Assembly (NCBI GenBank): GCA_009782245.1
Contig: WRKK01000211.1
Span: 1-6,489 of the forward strand
DNA: 6,489 nt
Reading direction: 5' to 3'
Source of the DNA: Defluviitaleaceae bacterium
GTDB taxonomy: Bacteria; Bacillota; Clostridia; Lachnospirales; WQUN01
The translations under genes were made by a program, and so were the position numbers. Shown here in pieces: positions 1 through 6,283 of the stretch (the first letter of the stretch is position 1; every line of letters starts with the position of its first letter). Under the pieces are notes generated by a model. That model was not told where the DNA came from. It was given only the letters and a program-made list of their open reading frames with translations, and did no database searches.

Positions 1-103
1 ATTCTGCCGCTTTTTCGGGATCTTCAAATAACATTTTGAATACGCCGTCCTTTATTTCACGGTTGGAGACGTTTTTATCGGTGGTGCTTTCTTCAGGGTT
101 CAT
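1..103 (-). CDS. Rpn-family recombination-promoting nuclease / putative transposase, N-terminal fragment
   Basis: Only the first 34 codons are inside the window; the gene continues past position 1. The start is ATG at 103-101, preceded by an AAGGA ribosome-binding site (110-114) at 6 nt spacing. The visible protein begins with a short polar stretch (MNPEESTTDKNVS) and then reads NREIKDGVFKMLFEDPEKAAE. That matches the N-terminal signature of the Rpn / PD-(D/E)XK nuclease-family transposase proteins, whose members typically start with an 'NREIKDxVFxxLFxDxEKxxELYNAL' pattern. Known family members are DNA endonucleases that promote RecA-independent recombination, and they are often multicopy and variable in gut bacteria. 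The catalytic D and ExK residues would lie outside the window, so activity cannot be judged. The gene has its own promoter, divergent from the chemoreceptor gene. Family assignment is from a short stretch remembered as a pattern, so it is likely but not certain. Confidence 0.68.
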   Translation of the reverse strand, partial: MNPEESTTDKNVSNREIKDGVFKMLFEDPEKAAE

Positions 104-142
104 TTTTTGTCCTTTTATCCTTTCTTGATTGGTAATGCTTAC

Positions 143-171
143 ATTATAGCATAATTTAGTGGTTTTGTAAA
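143..171 (-). promoter_or_regulatory. sigma-A/sigma-70-type promoter for the Rpn-family gene
   Basis: Read on the minus strand, the -35 box is TTTACA (166-171) and the -10 box is TATAAT (143-148), separated by exactly 17 bp. The -10 box is preceded by TGC, giving an extended -10 (TGnTATAAT). The predicted start of transcription is near 136, leaving a leader of about 30 nt before the ATG at 103. The fit to consensus is strong. Confidence 0.75.
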
Positions 172-215
172 ATTTTAGGTGCTTTTTTCAACAAAAAATT
201 TTCACTAAAAAAAGA

Positions 216-244
216 TTGCTTTTTTCCAACATTCGTGTTATAAT
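216..244 (+). promoter_or_regulatory. sigma-A/sigma-70-type promoter for the chemoreceptor gene
   Basis: The -35 box is TTGCTT (216-221) and the -10 box is TATAAT (239-244), with a 17-bp spacer. TGT before the -10 makes it an extended -10 (TGTTATAAT). The expected transcription start is near 251, inside a short dyad CTACA-AA-TGTAG (253-264) that could be an operator or chance. I see no sigma-28/sigma-D motif (TAAA-15-GCCGATAA), which many chemotaxis genes use. The leader is about 35 nt and ends in a good ribosome-binding site. Confidence 0.72.
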
Positions 245-285
245 ATTACTTACTACAAATGTAGAATAACTTTCGGAGGGAAAGT

Positions 286-2496
286 ATGAGTATCCTAAAA
301 TTAACAAAAATCCTGGCACTAGCCATCGCTGTGTTGGCGGCTGTGAACATCGTTTCTATCGTCATTAGTACGCAGGTGGACGACATTCTCAAAAGCAACA
401 TGACCACACACATTGACGCATTGCGTGCGTCCGCACAAATCCGCACCGCATCTGACCGCTTGGAGGACACAGCACAATATTTCGTCCTTAGCGGAAACGT
501 GGAGCATTACAACGCTTATCGGCATGAAATGGACGTTGTGCGGACGAAAGAAACGGCGTTTGCCGCCTTGCAAGCCCTGTCGTTGCCCGCTGGGTTGCTA
601 ACGCCCATAAACACGGCAATGCAGATTGCCGCCGAACTAGCGGCTGTGGAGCAAACAGCATTTGACGAGTTTGCGGCTGGCAACACCGAGCAAGCCGTCT
701 ATTTGCTGACCAACCCCGCCTACGAAAACGCCCGAGACTCCATAGATGCCGCCTTGGACGAGTTTTTGGCGAACTTGGACAACCACATGAACACCGTCAT
801 AGATGCCGATTACCAAACGGTGCTTATATTCGAGACAATCTCTATAGCCGTGGCGGTGCTGTTGGCGGCGGTTGGCGTTGTTGGACTGCTTGTCATTGGG
901 CGGAAAGTTCAGCCGCTGGTGGGCTTGGTGCGGCTGTTGGACGAGGTGTCCAACGGCAGAATTAACGTGAACTTGCCGCCAGCCGCCGCCACAGACGAGG
1001 TCGGCAAACTGACGGCGAGCGTACATACCTTAATCGGCGTAATCCGCAATATTTTGCGAGATTTGGCGGATTTGCACCAAAATTTCGCCGTGCAGGGCGA
1101 CATAGATTATCGCATAAAAACGCATAATTATGCAAACTCGTTCAGGGACGTAACCGAGGGCGTGAACGAGATTGTCAACTCTAACGTTGCCGCTATTTTG
1201 CGGACGGTGGACGTTTTGGAGAAAATCCGAGTGGGCGAATTTGAAACTAAAATAGACGATATGCCTGGCAAATTGGCGATTTTGCCCACAACCATGCGGA
1301 ATATCACAACGGCATTAAAGGAAATTCACGGCACGATTGAGCAGTTGGCGGAAAACGCCACAAACGGCAGATTTGACATCACGGCGGACACGGCAAAATT
1401 TGAGGGTAGCTGGGCGACCCTTGTCGGCGACCTGAACAAGCTGATTTTCGCCGTGGCGCAACCGCTGGACGCAATAGAAAAATCTCTTATAAAAATGCAG
1501 CAGGGCGATTTCGCAACCGCCACCATTTCCGAAGAATACAACGGCTCGTTTGACAATTTGCGAAAATCTCTGAACGCAACGGTTGACATAACCTTGCAGT
1601 ACGTTGACGAGATTAGCCGCCTTGTTTCGGGAATGTCCAAGGGCGATTTAACGCTAAAAATCAACAAAAATTTCGTTGGTGCGTACTTGCCCATAAAAGA
1701 TTCCTTGGAATTGATTTTGGATTCTTTGAACAGGATAATGGCGGATATTCAGCGTTCGGCGGCATTGGTGCTGGACGGCGCAGCACAAGTGGCAAACACA
1801 GCGGAGACTTTGGCGGACGGCTCGGAGCGGCAGTCTTACGCCGTTGAGGAGTTAAACGCCGCCTTGGATTCCGTCAATTCTCAGGCGACAACAGCCACGG
1901 AAAACGCCGCCAGTGCCAACGAACAAGCCGCACGTTCGCAGGAAAATATCCGAGAAAGCAACACGGCAGTTGACAGCATGACCGAGGCAATGGCACAAAT
2001 CCGCCTTGCAGGAGACGGCATAACGGGCATAATGAACACAATCGGCACAATCGCATTCCAGACGAATTTGCTCGCCCTAAATGCGGCGGTGGAATCCGCG
2101 CGGGCGGGCGAACATGGCAAAGGTTTCGGCGTGGTGGCCGAAGAAGTCCGCAATTTAGCCACTCGCAGCCAAGATTCCGTCAAGGAGACAGGCGAGATAA
2201 TCAACCGCAACACAACAAACGTGGAGCATGGGCTTTCCGCCACGGAGCAAGTTGCCGAGTATTTCACGACAATAATGCAGGATATGCAGAAAATATCGGA
2301 TTTTATTTCGCAGATAACGGAGATTTCCAAGGAGCAATCGGAGTCTATAGCCACGGTAAATGTGAATGTGGGGGAAATATCGCAGGTTGTGGCGGAAAAT
2401 TCTACTGTGGCGAACCAAGCGGCGGAGGTTTCACGAGAATTGAACGCACAGGCGGAGAAGTTAGGGGAGTTGGTTGGGTTTTTTGCGGTGCGGTAG
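286..2496 (+). CDS. Transmembrane methyl-accepting chemotaxis protein with a poly-HAMP array
   Basis: This is a membrane chemoreceptor that would control CheA/CheW phosphosignalling at the receptor array. The ATG at 286 follows GGAGG (275-279) at 6 nt. Order of parts: a short cytoplasmic N-terminus; TM1 at about residues 8-28; an extracytoplasmic, mostly helical, Ala-rich sensor of about 150 residues (31-178) resembling the four-helix-bundle MCP sensors; TM2 at about 180-204; a canonical HAMP from about 207 (Pro210, TDEVGKL near 237); then further HAMP-like units to about 490; and a methyl-accepting/signalling domain from about 485 to the end. The hairpin tip is clear: IAFQTNLLALNAAVESARAG around 589-608, Glu609, then GKGFGVVAEEVRNLATRS. 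About 127 residues lie on either side of the tip, which fits the 36-heptad class. There is no NWETF-like C-terminal CheR/CheB tether. The ligand is unknown. The family call is very secure; ligand and array role are not readable from sequence. Confidence 0.96.
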   Translation: MSILKLTKILALAIAVLAAVNIVSIVISTQVDDILKSNMTTHIDALRASAQIRTASDRLEDTAQYFVLSGNVEHYNAYRHEMDVVRTKETAFAALQALSLPAGLLTPINTAMQIAAELAAVEQTAFDEFAAGNTEQAVYLLTNPAYENARDSIDAALDEFLANLDNHMNTVIDADYQTVLIFETISIAVAVLLAAVGVVGLLVIGRKVQPLVGLVRLLDEVSNGRINVNLPPAAATDEVGKLTASVHTLIGVIRNILRDLADLHQNFAVQGDIDYRIKTHNYANSFRDVTEGVNEIVNSNVAAILRTVDVLEKIRVGEFETKIDDMPGKLAILPTTMRNITTALKEIHGTIEQLAENATNGRFDITADTAKFEGSWATLVGDLNKLIFAVAQPLDAIEKSLIKMQQGDFATATISEEYNGSFDNLRKSLNATVDITLQYVDEISRLVSGMSKGDLTLKINKNFVGAYLPIKDSLELILDSLNRIMADIQRSAALVLDGAAQVANTAETLADGSERQSYAVEELNAALDSVNSQATTATENAASANEQAARSQENIRESNTAVDSMTEAMAQIRLAGDGITGIMNTIGTIAFQTNLLALNAAVESARAGEHGKGFGVVAEEVRNLATRSQDSVKETGEIINRNTTNVEHGLSATEQVAEYFTTIMQDMQKISDFISQITEISKEQSESIATVNVNVGEISQVVAENSTVANQAAEVSRELNAQAEKLGELVGFFAVR

Positions 2497-2546
2497 AGAT
2501 TAAAATCTTAACACCGTGGGACTTTGCACTCCGCAACCTTTCCAAA

Positions 2547-2594
2547 AACCCAACAAAACGCCCCAATAAAAATATCGGGGCGTTTTGTTGGGTT
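2547..2594. terminator. Bidirectional intrinsic terminator between convergent units
   Basis: A perfect 18-bp inverted repeat has arms AACCCAACAAAACGCCCC (2547-2564) and its exact complement (2577-2594) around a 12-nt A/T-rich loop. The GC core CGCCCC/GGGGCG is followed on either strand by TTTTGTTGGGTT, so each orientation has a GC hairpin with a T-rich tail, and on the minus strand a further TTT run follows. It lies 50 nt after the chemoreceptor stop codon and downstream of the minus-strand small gene ending at 2688, so it can end both transcripts. Confidence 0.85.
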
Positions 2595-2634
2595 CTAAAA
2601 TTTATCCAGTTCAAAATGGATTATCGCAAACATC

Positions 2635-2646
2635 TGCGGCTAAAAT
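2635..2646 (-). repeat. 12-bp direct repeat, copy A, downstream of the RHH-like gene
   Basis: The plus-strand sequence TGCGGCTAAAAT occurs here and again, exactly, at 2958-2969. The two copies lie in the same orientation on either side of the small gene at 2688-2933. The bases that follow each copy are C-rich and A-rich but are not identical. Confidence 0.45.
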
Positions 2647-2687
2647 TTCCAAAATCCTAAAACCTTTCGTGAAATCCTTAAAATAAA

Positions 2688-2933
2688 TCAAAAATTTCCT
2701 GCCAGTTGCTCTTTGATTGCATATTGGATTACTTCCGACGGCGATAATGACATGGCTTTAGCTTTCATGTTGACAATACGGGCATAGTCGGGTGAGAGTA
2801 ACTCCGCTACAAGTGTTTTTTCGCGTATAGCAGTAAGAAAGCCTGGTTTGCCAGATAGTTTTGGTGGGTTTTGTTCGTACGCAAGGCTTAATTTTTCATA
2901 TGTTTCATTTGATAATCTACTGTTTGCGTTCAT
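2688..2933 (-). CDS. Small ribbon-helix-helix-like protein, possible orphan antitoxin or regulator
   Basis: This 81-residue protein is not one I recognise by name. The ATG at 2933 is preceded by AAAGGA (2945-2950) at 11 nt, a somewhat long spacing. The N-terminal half (about 1-37) is polar and contains LSNETYEKLSLAYEQNPP. The C-terminal half reads as strand, helix, turn, helix: KTLVAELL, then SPDYARIVNMKAKAMSL, then SPSEVIQYAIKEQL. The 'AxxxxxSxSEVIxxAIxexL' pattern is typical of ribbon-helix-helix (CopG/antitoxin-like) DNA-binding folds. It is the last gene of the minus-strand unit, 51 nt after uxaA, with no terminator seen between them, so read-through from uxaBA is plausible. No toxin-like gene adjoins it. 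It could instead be a small regulator or a non-DNA-binding protein. That it is a real gene is fairly likely; the fold is an inference. Confidence 0.7.
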   Translation of the reverse strand: MNANSRLSNETYEKLSLAYEQNPPKLSGKPGFLTAIREKTLVAELLSPDYARIVNMKAKAMSLSPSEVIQYAIKEQLAGNF

Positions 2934-2957
2934 TTAACGCATCATCCTTTCAACTTT

Positions 2958-2969
2958 TGCGGCTAAAAT
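2958..2969 (-). repeat. 12-bp direct repeat, copy B, between uxaA and the RHH-like gene
   Basis: This is an exact second copy of TGCGGCTAAAAT (see 2635-2646). It sits just upstream of the ribosome-binding site of the 81-residue gene and 15 bp from the end of uxaA. The pair brackets the small gene. Confidence 0.45.
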
Positions 2970-2984
2970 CCCCACAACCCCCAA

Positions 2985-4526
2985 CTAAAGCGTAACCCCG
3001 TCCTTAAATATAGCAATCTCCCTATAGTCATTTATTTCGTTGTTAGTTTTTTCGCCGTTTGCAACCTTTATCAGGTACGCAAAAAAATCTTCGGCTACTT
3101 GCTCGGTTTCGGCGTTGTCGGTTTTGGCGAGTTTGTCAAGTTTATCCAGTTTGTTGGTTTTATTGATTTTGTCAATGTTGTCAACTAAAACGCCAGCGTT
3201 AAAGTCAATCCAGGTTGGCTTGTTTTTGGCGAGGTTGGTGTTGCTGGATATTTTTATGGTTGGCACAGGGCCGCCCAGCGGAGTGCCGCGACCTGTCGTA
3301 AATAGCACAATATGTGCACCCGCCGCCGCCAAATTAGTAACCGCTACTATATCGTTGCCTGGGCCTTGCAACAGCACCAAGCCTTTGTTTTTCACACGTT
3401 CGCCATAATCTAGCACGTCCGTTACGGTGCTTGTGCCGCCTTTTTGCGTGCAGCCCAACGATTTTTCTTCTAAAGTGGTAATGCCGCCGTCTTTGTTGCC
3501 TGGCGAGGGATTTTCGTATACAACTTGCCCGTGGCTGGTAAAATAATCTTTGAAATTGTTTATTAGGCTTACCGCTTTGTTGAACGTTGCCTCGTTTATG
3601 CACCTATCCATTAAAATCGTCTCCGCGCCGAACATTTCTGGCACTTCCGTTAGCAAGCAACTGCCGCCATTTTGGATAATTTTATCGGATATTTTGCCAA
3701 CAAGCGGATTTGCGGTAATGCCCGAAAGTCCGTCGCTACCGCCGCATTTTAGCCCGATAATAAGTTCGTTAATCGGGATAGGTTCTCGGTTAAAAGTTGC
3801 GGCGTAATTTAGCAATTCTTTGACTAATTCCGTGCCTTTCGCAATGTCGTCCGATACATCTTGTGCGTTCAAAAATTTAACACGGCTGTCGCTCCAATCG
3901 CCCAAAACTTTTTTGAACTCGGCAATATTGTTGTTTTCGCAGCCAAGCCCTAAAACTAGCACTCCTGCGGCGTTTGGGTGGTTTACCAAATTTTTAAGCA
4001 CAATTTGTGTGTGCGTGTGATCGCCGCCTAATTGCGAACAGCCGTACGGGTGCACAAAAGTAAACACGTTGTCAAAATTTTTTGCGATTTTTTCCGCAAC
4101 TTTGTTCACACAGCCCACCGTGTTAATTATCCAAACTTCGTTGCGGATTCCAACCTGCCCGTCTGCTCGCCTATAGCCCATAAATGTCGCTTTTTTGTCG
4201 GTTTTATTGATTTTATCGTTTTCATCAGTTTCGGCGGATTTTGGCGGATTAACGGGATTGTATGTGTACTCTATTTTGTCGGCTAGGTTAGTTTTGGTGT
4301 TTTGCACGTGTACGTGATCGCCAGGATTTATCCTGTGTGTTGCTGTTCCTATGGGATAGCCGTATTTTATAACGTTTTCGCCGTTTTTCACGGTTTGCAG
4401 GGCAAATTTATGCCCCACACGAATAGGATTCATTATTTCTATGCCAAAAATTACCTCGCCCTCGGCAATATCCCGCAAGGCTACGGCAACATTATCGTTG
4501 GCGTTTATTTTAATTGCATCTGCCAC
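2985..4526 (-). CDS. uxaA: Altronate dehydratase (UxaA)
   Basis: The enzyme dehydrates D-altronate to 2-keto-3-deoxy-D-gluconate (EC 4.2.1.7), a cytoplasmic step of galacturonate catabolism; known family members need iron. At 513 residues it is slightly longer than E. coli UxaA (about 495). An N-terminal SAF-type domain spans about 7-77 (IRVGHKFAL, NVIKYGYPIG, PGDHVHVQNTKTNL). The catalytic domain carries YRRADGQVGIRNEVWI (118-133), NTVGCVN (135-141), YGCSQLGGDHTHT (161-173), GLGCENN (193-199), CGGSDGLSGITANP (261-274), TEVPEMFGAE (293-302), ENPSPGNKDGGITTLEEKSLG (338-358), TTGRGTPLGG (410-419) and the conserved ending YREIAIFKDGVTL. The start is GTG at 4526, chosen because AAGGAGG (4534-4540) lies 7 nt upstream and the protein then begins as the family does. 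That ribosome-binding site overlaps the uxaB stop codon, so the pair is probably translationally coupled. Two loops hold Asp/Asn-Lys repeat insertions (about 98-112 and 449-475) that are absent from E. coli UxaA. Confidence 0.95.
   Translation of the reverse strand: MADAIKINANDNVAVALRDIAEGEVIFGIEIMNPIRVGHKFALQTVKNGENVIKYGYPIGTATHRINPGDHVHVQNTKTNLADKIEYTYNPVNPPKSAETDENDKINKTDKKATFMGYRRADGQVGIRNEVWIINTVGCVNKVAEKIAKNFDNVFTFVHPYGCSQLGGDHTHTQIVLKNLVNHPNAAGVLVLGLGCENNNIAEFKKVLGDWSDSRVKFLNAQDVSDDIAKGTELVKELLNYAATFNREPIPINELIIGLKCGGSDGLSGITANPLVGKISDKIIQNGGSCLLTEVPEMFGAETILMDRCINEATFNKAVSLINNFKDYFTSHGQVVYENPSPGNKDGGITTLEEKSLGCTQKGGTSTVTDVLDYGERVKNKGLVLLQGPGNDIVAVTNLAAAGAHIVLFTTGRGTPLGGPVPTIKISSNTNLAKNKPTWIDFNAGVLVDNIDKINKTNKLDKLDKLAKTDNAETEQVAEDFFAYLIKVANGEKTNNEINDYREIAIFKDGVTL
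3111..3173 (-). repeat. Degenerate 9-nt tandem repeat inside uxaA (second insertion)
   Basis: On the coding strand this stretch reads as consecutive 9-nt units encoding DKI, NKT, NKL, DKL, DKL, AKT and DNA (residues 452-472). The units follow a GAC/AAC-AAA-xTx pattern with base substitutions between copies. It falls between the conserved WIDFNAG block and the C-terminal helix. In E. coli UxaA this connection is much shorter, so the stretch is most likely a surface-loop expansion. Confidence 0.7.
4191..4226 (-). repeat. Related 9-nt repeat inside uxaA (first insertion)
   Basis: The coding strand reads DEN, DKI, NKT, DKK (residues 101-112), in the linker between the SAF domain and the YRRADG block. 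A 24-nt core matches the insertion at 3111-3173 at 22 positions, beginning GATAAAATCAATAAAACC here and GACAAAATCAATAAAACC there. The similarity is at DNA level as well as protein level, which suggests a shared origin or the same slippage-prone motif. Confidence 0.65.
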
Positions 4527-4538
4527 AGTAAAACCTCC

Positions 4539-6059
4539 TTATTGTTGATTTTTAAGCGTTTCTTCGATAACTGCTTTCATGCCGCTAGTTTCAAACAGTT
4601 GTAGTAATGTTGTGATTTTTTCGGTAAAACTCGGCAATTTGTTAAGATCTTGCCCCCAATAATCGGCACGAGCACAAACAGCCGTTACTAGTGCGGAAAT
4701 ATCGCCCTTTGCCCATTGTTCCGCAAAAAAGCTGACAATTTCGGCATCATCGGGTACTTCGTGGTTTTCGCCTTTGTAAAACGCCAGCAACGCCGCAAAA
4801 GATGCGGTCAGCACAGGCGGCAAACTGCCTTTTCTTTTTTGATATTCCAGTATGGAGGGCAGCACGCGGGCTTTATATTTTGCGACCGAATTTAGTGCGA
4901 TACTTGTAAGATAGTGCTTGATATAAGGGTTAGAAAAGCGGTCGGCAACCGATTTTGCAAACGATTTAAGTTCATTTTCGTCCATATCCAAAGATGGGAT
5001 AATTTCGGTAAAAATGCCCGTTTCAAGATATTTTGCAAAAAGCGGATCGTCCATCATTTCTTTTACAGTTTTTTTTCCGCACAAAAACGCCGCCAAAACG
5101 GACATTGTGTGCGCACCGTTTAATATCCGCACTTTTCGCAGTTTGTAGGGCGTTACGTTTTCGGTAACTATTGCGTTTATGTTGGCTTTGGCAAAGGGTA
5201 AAATTTTATTGATTTCCGCCGCCGCCCAACCTTTCGCTTCGATTGCAAAAAAGTGGAATATTTCGGCGGTGGATAGCAAGTTGTCAGAATAGCCCAAATT
5301 TTGGCTTATTTCGGATATTTCGTCTTTTGGGTAGCCCGTAACTATTCTGTCAACCAAAGTATTGGCAAAATAACAGGCTTTTTCTAGCCAATCCAAAAAA
5401 TCGGCGGAAAGTTGCCATTTTTTGGCGTACATTTGCACTATTTCCTTTAATTTATCGCCGCTGTTGTCGATTAGTTCGCAGGGGATAAATATAAAGCCCT
5501 TGCTGACATCGCCGCCAAAATGCGTGTAGCGTTCGTGTAACAATGCGGTTATTTTTGCGGGAAAACTGCTGGGCGGCGTATCGGTTATTTTGTCGGTTTC
5601 CACAAAAGTTATGCCCGCCTCGGTCGTGTTAGAGATAACGAACCGCAAATCGGGGTTTTGGGCTAGTTTTTTGTAGTTGACAAAATCGCTGTAAGGGTTT
5701 ATGCCGCTTGTTATGCTGGTTATTAGCCGTTTTTGCACGGTTTTTGTTTGGTTTTCTAAGCCGCGCAATAGCACGGTGTAAAGCCCGTCTTGTTGGTTCA
5801 AAAGGTCGGTTAGCCCTTTATCTATCGGCTGTACGACTACTATATTTCCGTCAAACAAATTTTTTTCGTTTAAGATGTCAATAAAATAGTCAACAAACGA
5901 GCGTAAAAAATTACCCTCGCCAAACTGCAAAATTTTTTCCTTGCGATTTTGGCGGATTTGCTGGGATTGTTGAGGTTGTTCATTAAAATTGTGTAAACCG
6001 ATTTCCAAATCTTGGGGAAACCCGCCTTTTTTAAGGGTGGTTATGTTTAATTGCTCCAT
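4539..6059 (-). CDS. uxaB: Tagaturonate reductase / altronate oxidoreductase (UxaB)
   Basis: The enzyme interconverts D-tagaturonate and D-altronate with NAD(H) (EC 1.1.1.58), feeding UxaA. It belongs to the polyol-specific long-chain (mannitol) dehydrogenase family. At 506 residues it is a little longer than E. coli UxaB (about 483). The nucleotide-binding motif ILQFGEGNFLRSFVDYFID is at 43-61, followed by VVVQPID (74-80), QDGLYTVLLRGL (90-101), RFVISNTTEAGIT (139-151), KGFIFIPCELIDNSGD (187-202) and LVDRIVTGYPKDE (235-247). The catalytic block PYKLRKVRILNGAHT (304-318) holds the family's conserved Lys and Asn-His residues. NPYIKHYLTSIALN (377-390) and WGQDL (468-472) are also conserved. ATG at 6059 follows AAGGAGGA (6066-6073) at 6 nt. 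An extra stretch of about 20 residues, Gln- and Asn-rich (about 20-40), precedes the first beta strand and is absent from the E. coli protein. The gene leads directly into uxaA. Confidence 0.95.
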   Translation of the reverse strand: MEQLNITTLKKGGFPQDLEIGLHNFNEQPQQSQQIRQNRKEKILQFGEGNFLRSFVDYFIDILNEKNLFDGNIVVVQPIDKGLTDLLNQQDGLYTVLLRGLENQTKTVQKRLITSITSGINPYSDFVNYKKLAQNPDLRFVISNTTEAGITFVETDKITDTPPSSFPAKITALLHERYTHFGGDVSKGFIFIPCELIDNSGDKLKEIVQMYAKKWQLSADFLDWLEKACYFANTLVDRIVTGYPKDEISEISQNLGYSDNLLSTAEIFHFFAIEAKGWAAAEINKILPFAKANINAIVTENVTPYKLRKVRILNGAHTMSVLAAFLCGKKTVKEMMDDPLFAKYLETGIFTEIIPSLDMDENELKSFAKSVADRFSNPYIKHYLTSIALNSVAKYKARVLPSILEYQKRKGSLPPVLTASFAALLAFYKGENHEVPDDAEIVSFFAEQWAKGDISALVTAVCARADYWGQDLNKLPSFTEKITTLLQLFETSGMKAVIEETLKNQQ

Positions 6060-6085
6060 TAAAAATCCTCCTTAATATAGCCAAC

Positions 6086-6106
6086 AAGCCCAGATATACT
6101 GGGCTT
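6086..6106 (-). promoter_or_regulatory. Hairpin between tRNA-CAU and uxaB: terminator, attenuator or operator
   Basis: Arms AAGCCCAG (6086-6093) and CTGGGCTT (6099-6106) form a perfect 8-bp stem around a 5-nt ATATA/TATAT centre. On the minus strand the stem is followed by GTTGGCTATATT, a poor U-tract, and then the uxaB ribosome-binding site 12 nt later. It could end the tRNA transcript weakly, act as a processing or attenuation site, or be a 21-bp dyad operator. I found no convincing promoter between the tRNA and uxaB; TATATT (6075-6080) has no partner -35. Confidence 0.5.
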
Positions 6107-6147
6107 TCTCACATAAATCGTATATTGGACTTGTTGAACTTTTTTTA

Positions 6148-6221
6148 TGGGTCTTCGGGGACTCGAACCCAGGACCGTCCGGTTATGAGCCGGATGCTCT
6201 AACCAACTGAGCTAAAGACCC
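6148..6221 (-). tRNA. tRNA with CAU anticodon (elongator Met, or Ile2)
   Basis: The minus strand folds as a full cloverleaf: acceptor GGGTCTT/AAGACCC (perfect, 7 bp), D-arm GCTC-AGTTGGTTA-GAGC, anticodon arm TCCGG-CTCATAA-CCGGA with anticodon CAT, a 5-nt variable loop CGGTC, T-arm CTGGG-TTCGAGT-CCCCG, and discriminator A. The total is 74 nt and CCA is not encoded. The T-stem has one T-C mismatch (second pair), which is unusual. It is not the initiator tRNA, since the first acceptor pair is G-C and the anticodon stem lacks the GGG/CCC run. Elongator Met is the default call; tRNA-Ile2, whose C34 is converted to lysidine by TilS, also has a CAT gene anticodon and cannot be excluded by eye. Confidence 0.93.
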
Positions 6222-6283
6222 AAAATTGCTAGTTTTTCGCTAGTTTTAACGCCGAAATTTTTTGTTGCATTTCTTACTATGCT

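Noticed and set aside
104..285. Riboswitch or structured leader upstream of the chemoreceptor
   Set aside because: The leader after the predicted start is only about 35 nt, and the only dyad is a 5-bp CTACA/TGTAG. That is too small for a known riboswitch.
637..1026. Minus-strand ORF of 129 codons inside the chemoreceptor gene
   Set aside because: It is antisense to a clearly coding, family-conserved region. Its translation is rich in His, Arg, Gln and Val without any domain pattern, and there is no ribosome-binding site worth noting.
1881..2354. Minus-strand ORF of 157 codons opposite the signalling domain
   Set aside because: It lies entirely opposite the most conserved part of the receptor. 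The Ser/Cys/Ile-rich translation is what the antisense of Ala/Glu-rich coding DNA gives.
2496..2513. Short palindrome AGATTAAAATCT just after the chemoreceptor stop codon
   Set aside because: The AT-rich arms are very short and there is no GC core. The real terminator is the 18-bp stem that follows.
3040..3408. Plus-strand ORF of 122 codons inside uxaA
   Set aside because: It is a shadow of uxaA. Its low-complexity LSSLSSLLVLL stretch is just the antisense of the Asp-Lys repeat.
4302..4604. Plus-strand ORF crossing the uxaA-uxaB junction
   Set aside because: It is antisense to both genes and their shared ribosome-binding site, and it shows no recognisable protein features.
286..6059. Functional link between the chemoreceptor and galacturonate catabolism
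   Set aside because: The genes are convergent, separated by a bidirectional terminator, and have separate promoters. The sensor domain gives no ligand clue, so proximity alone is not enough.
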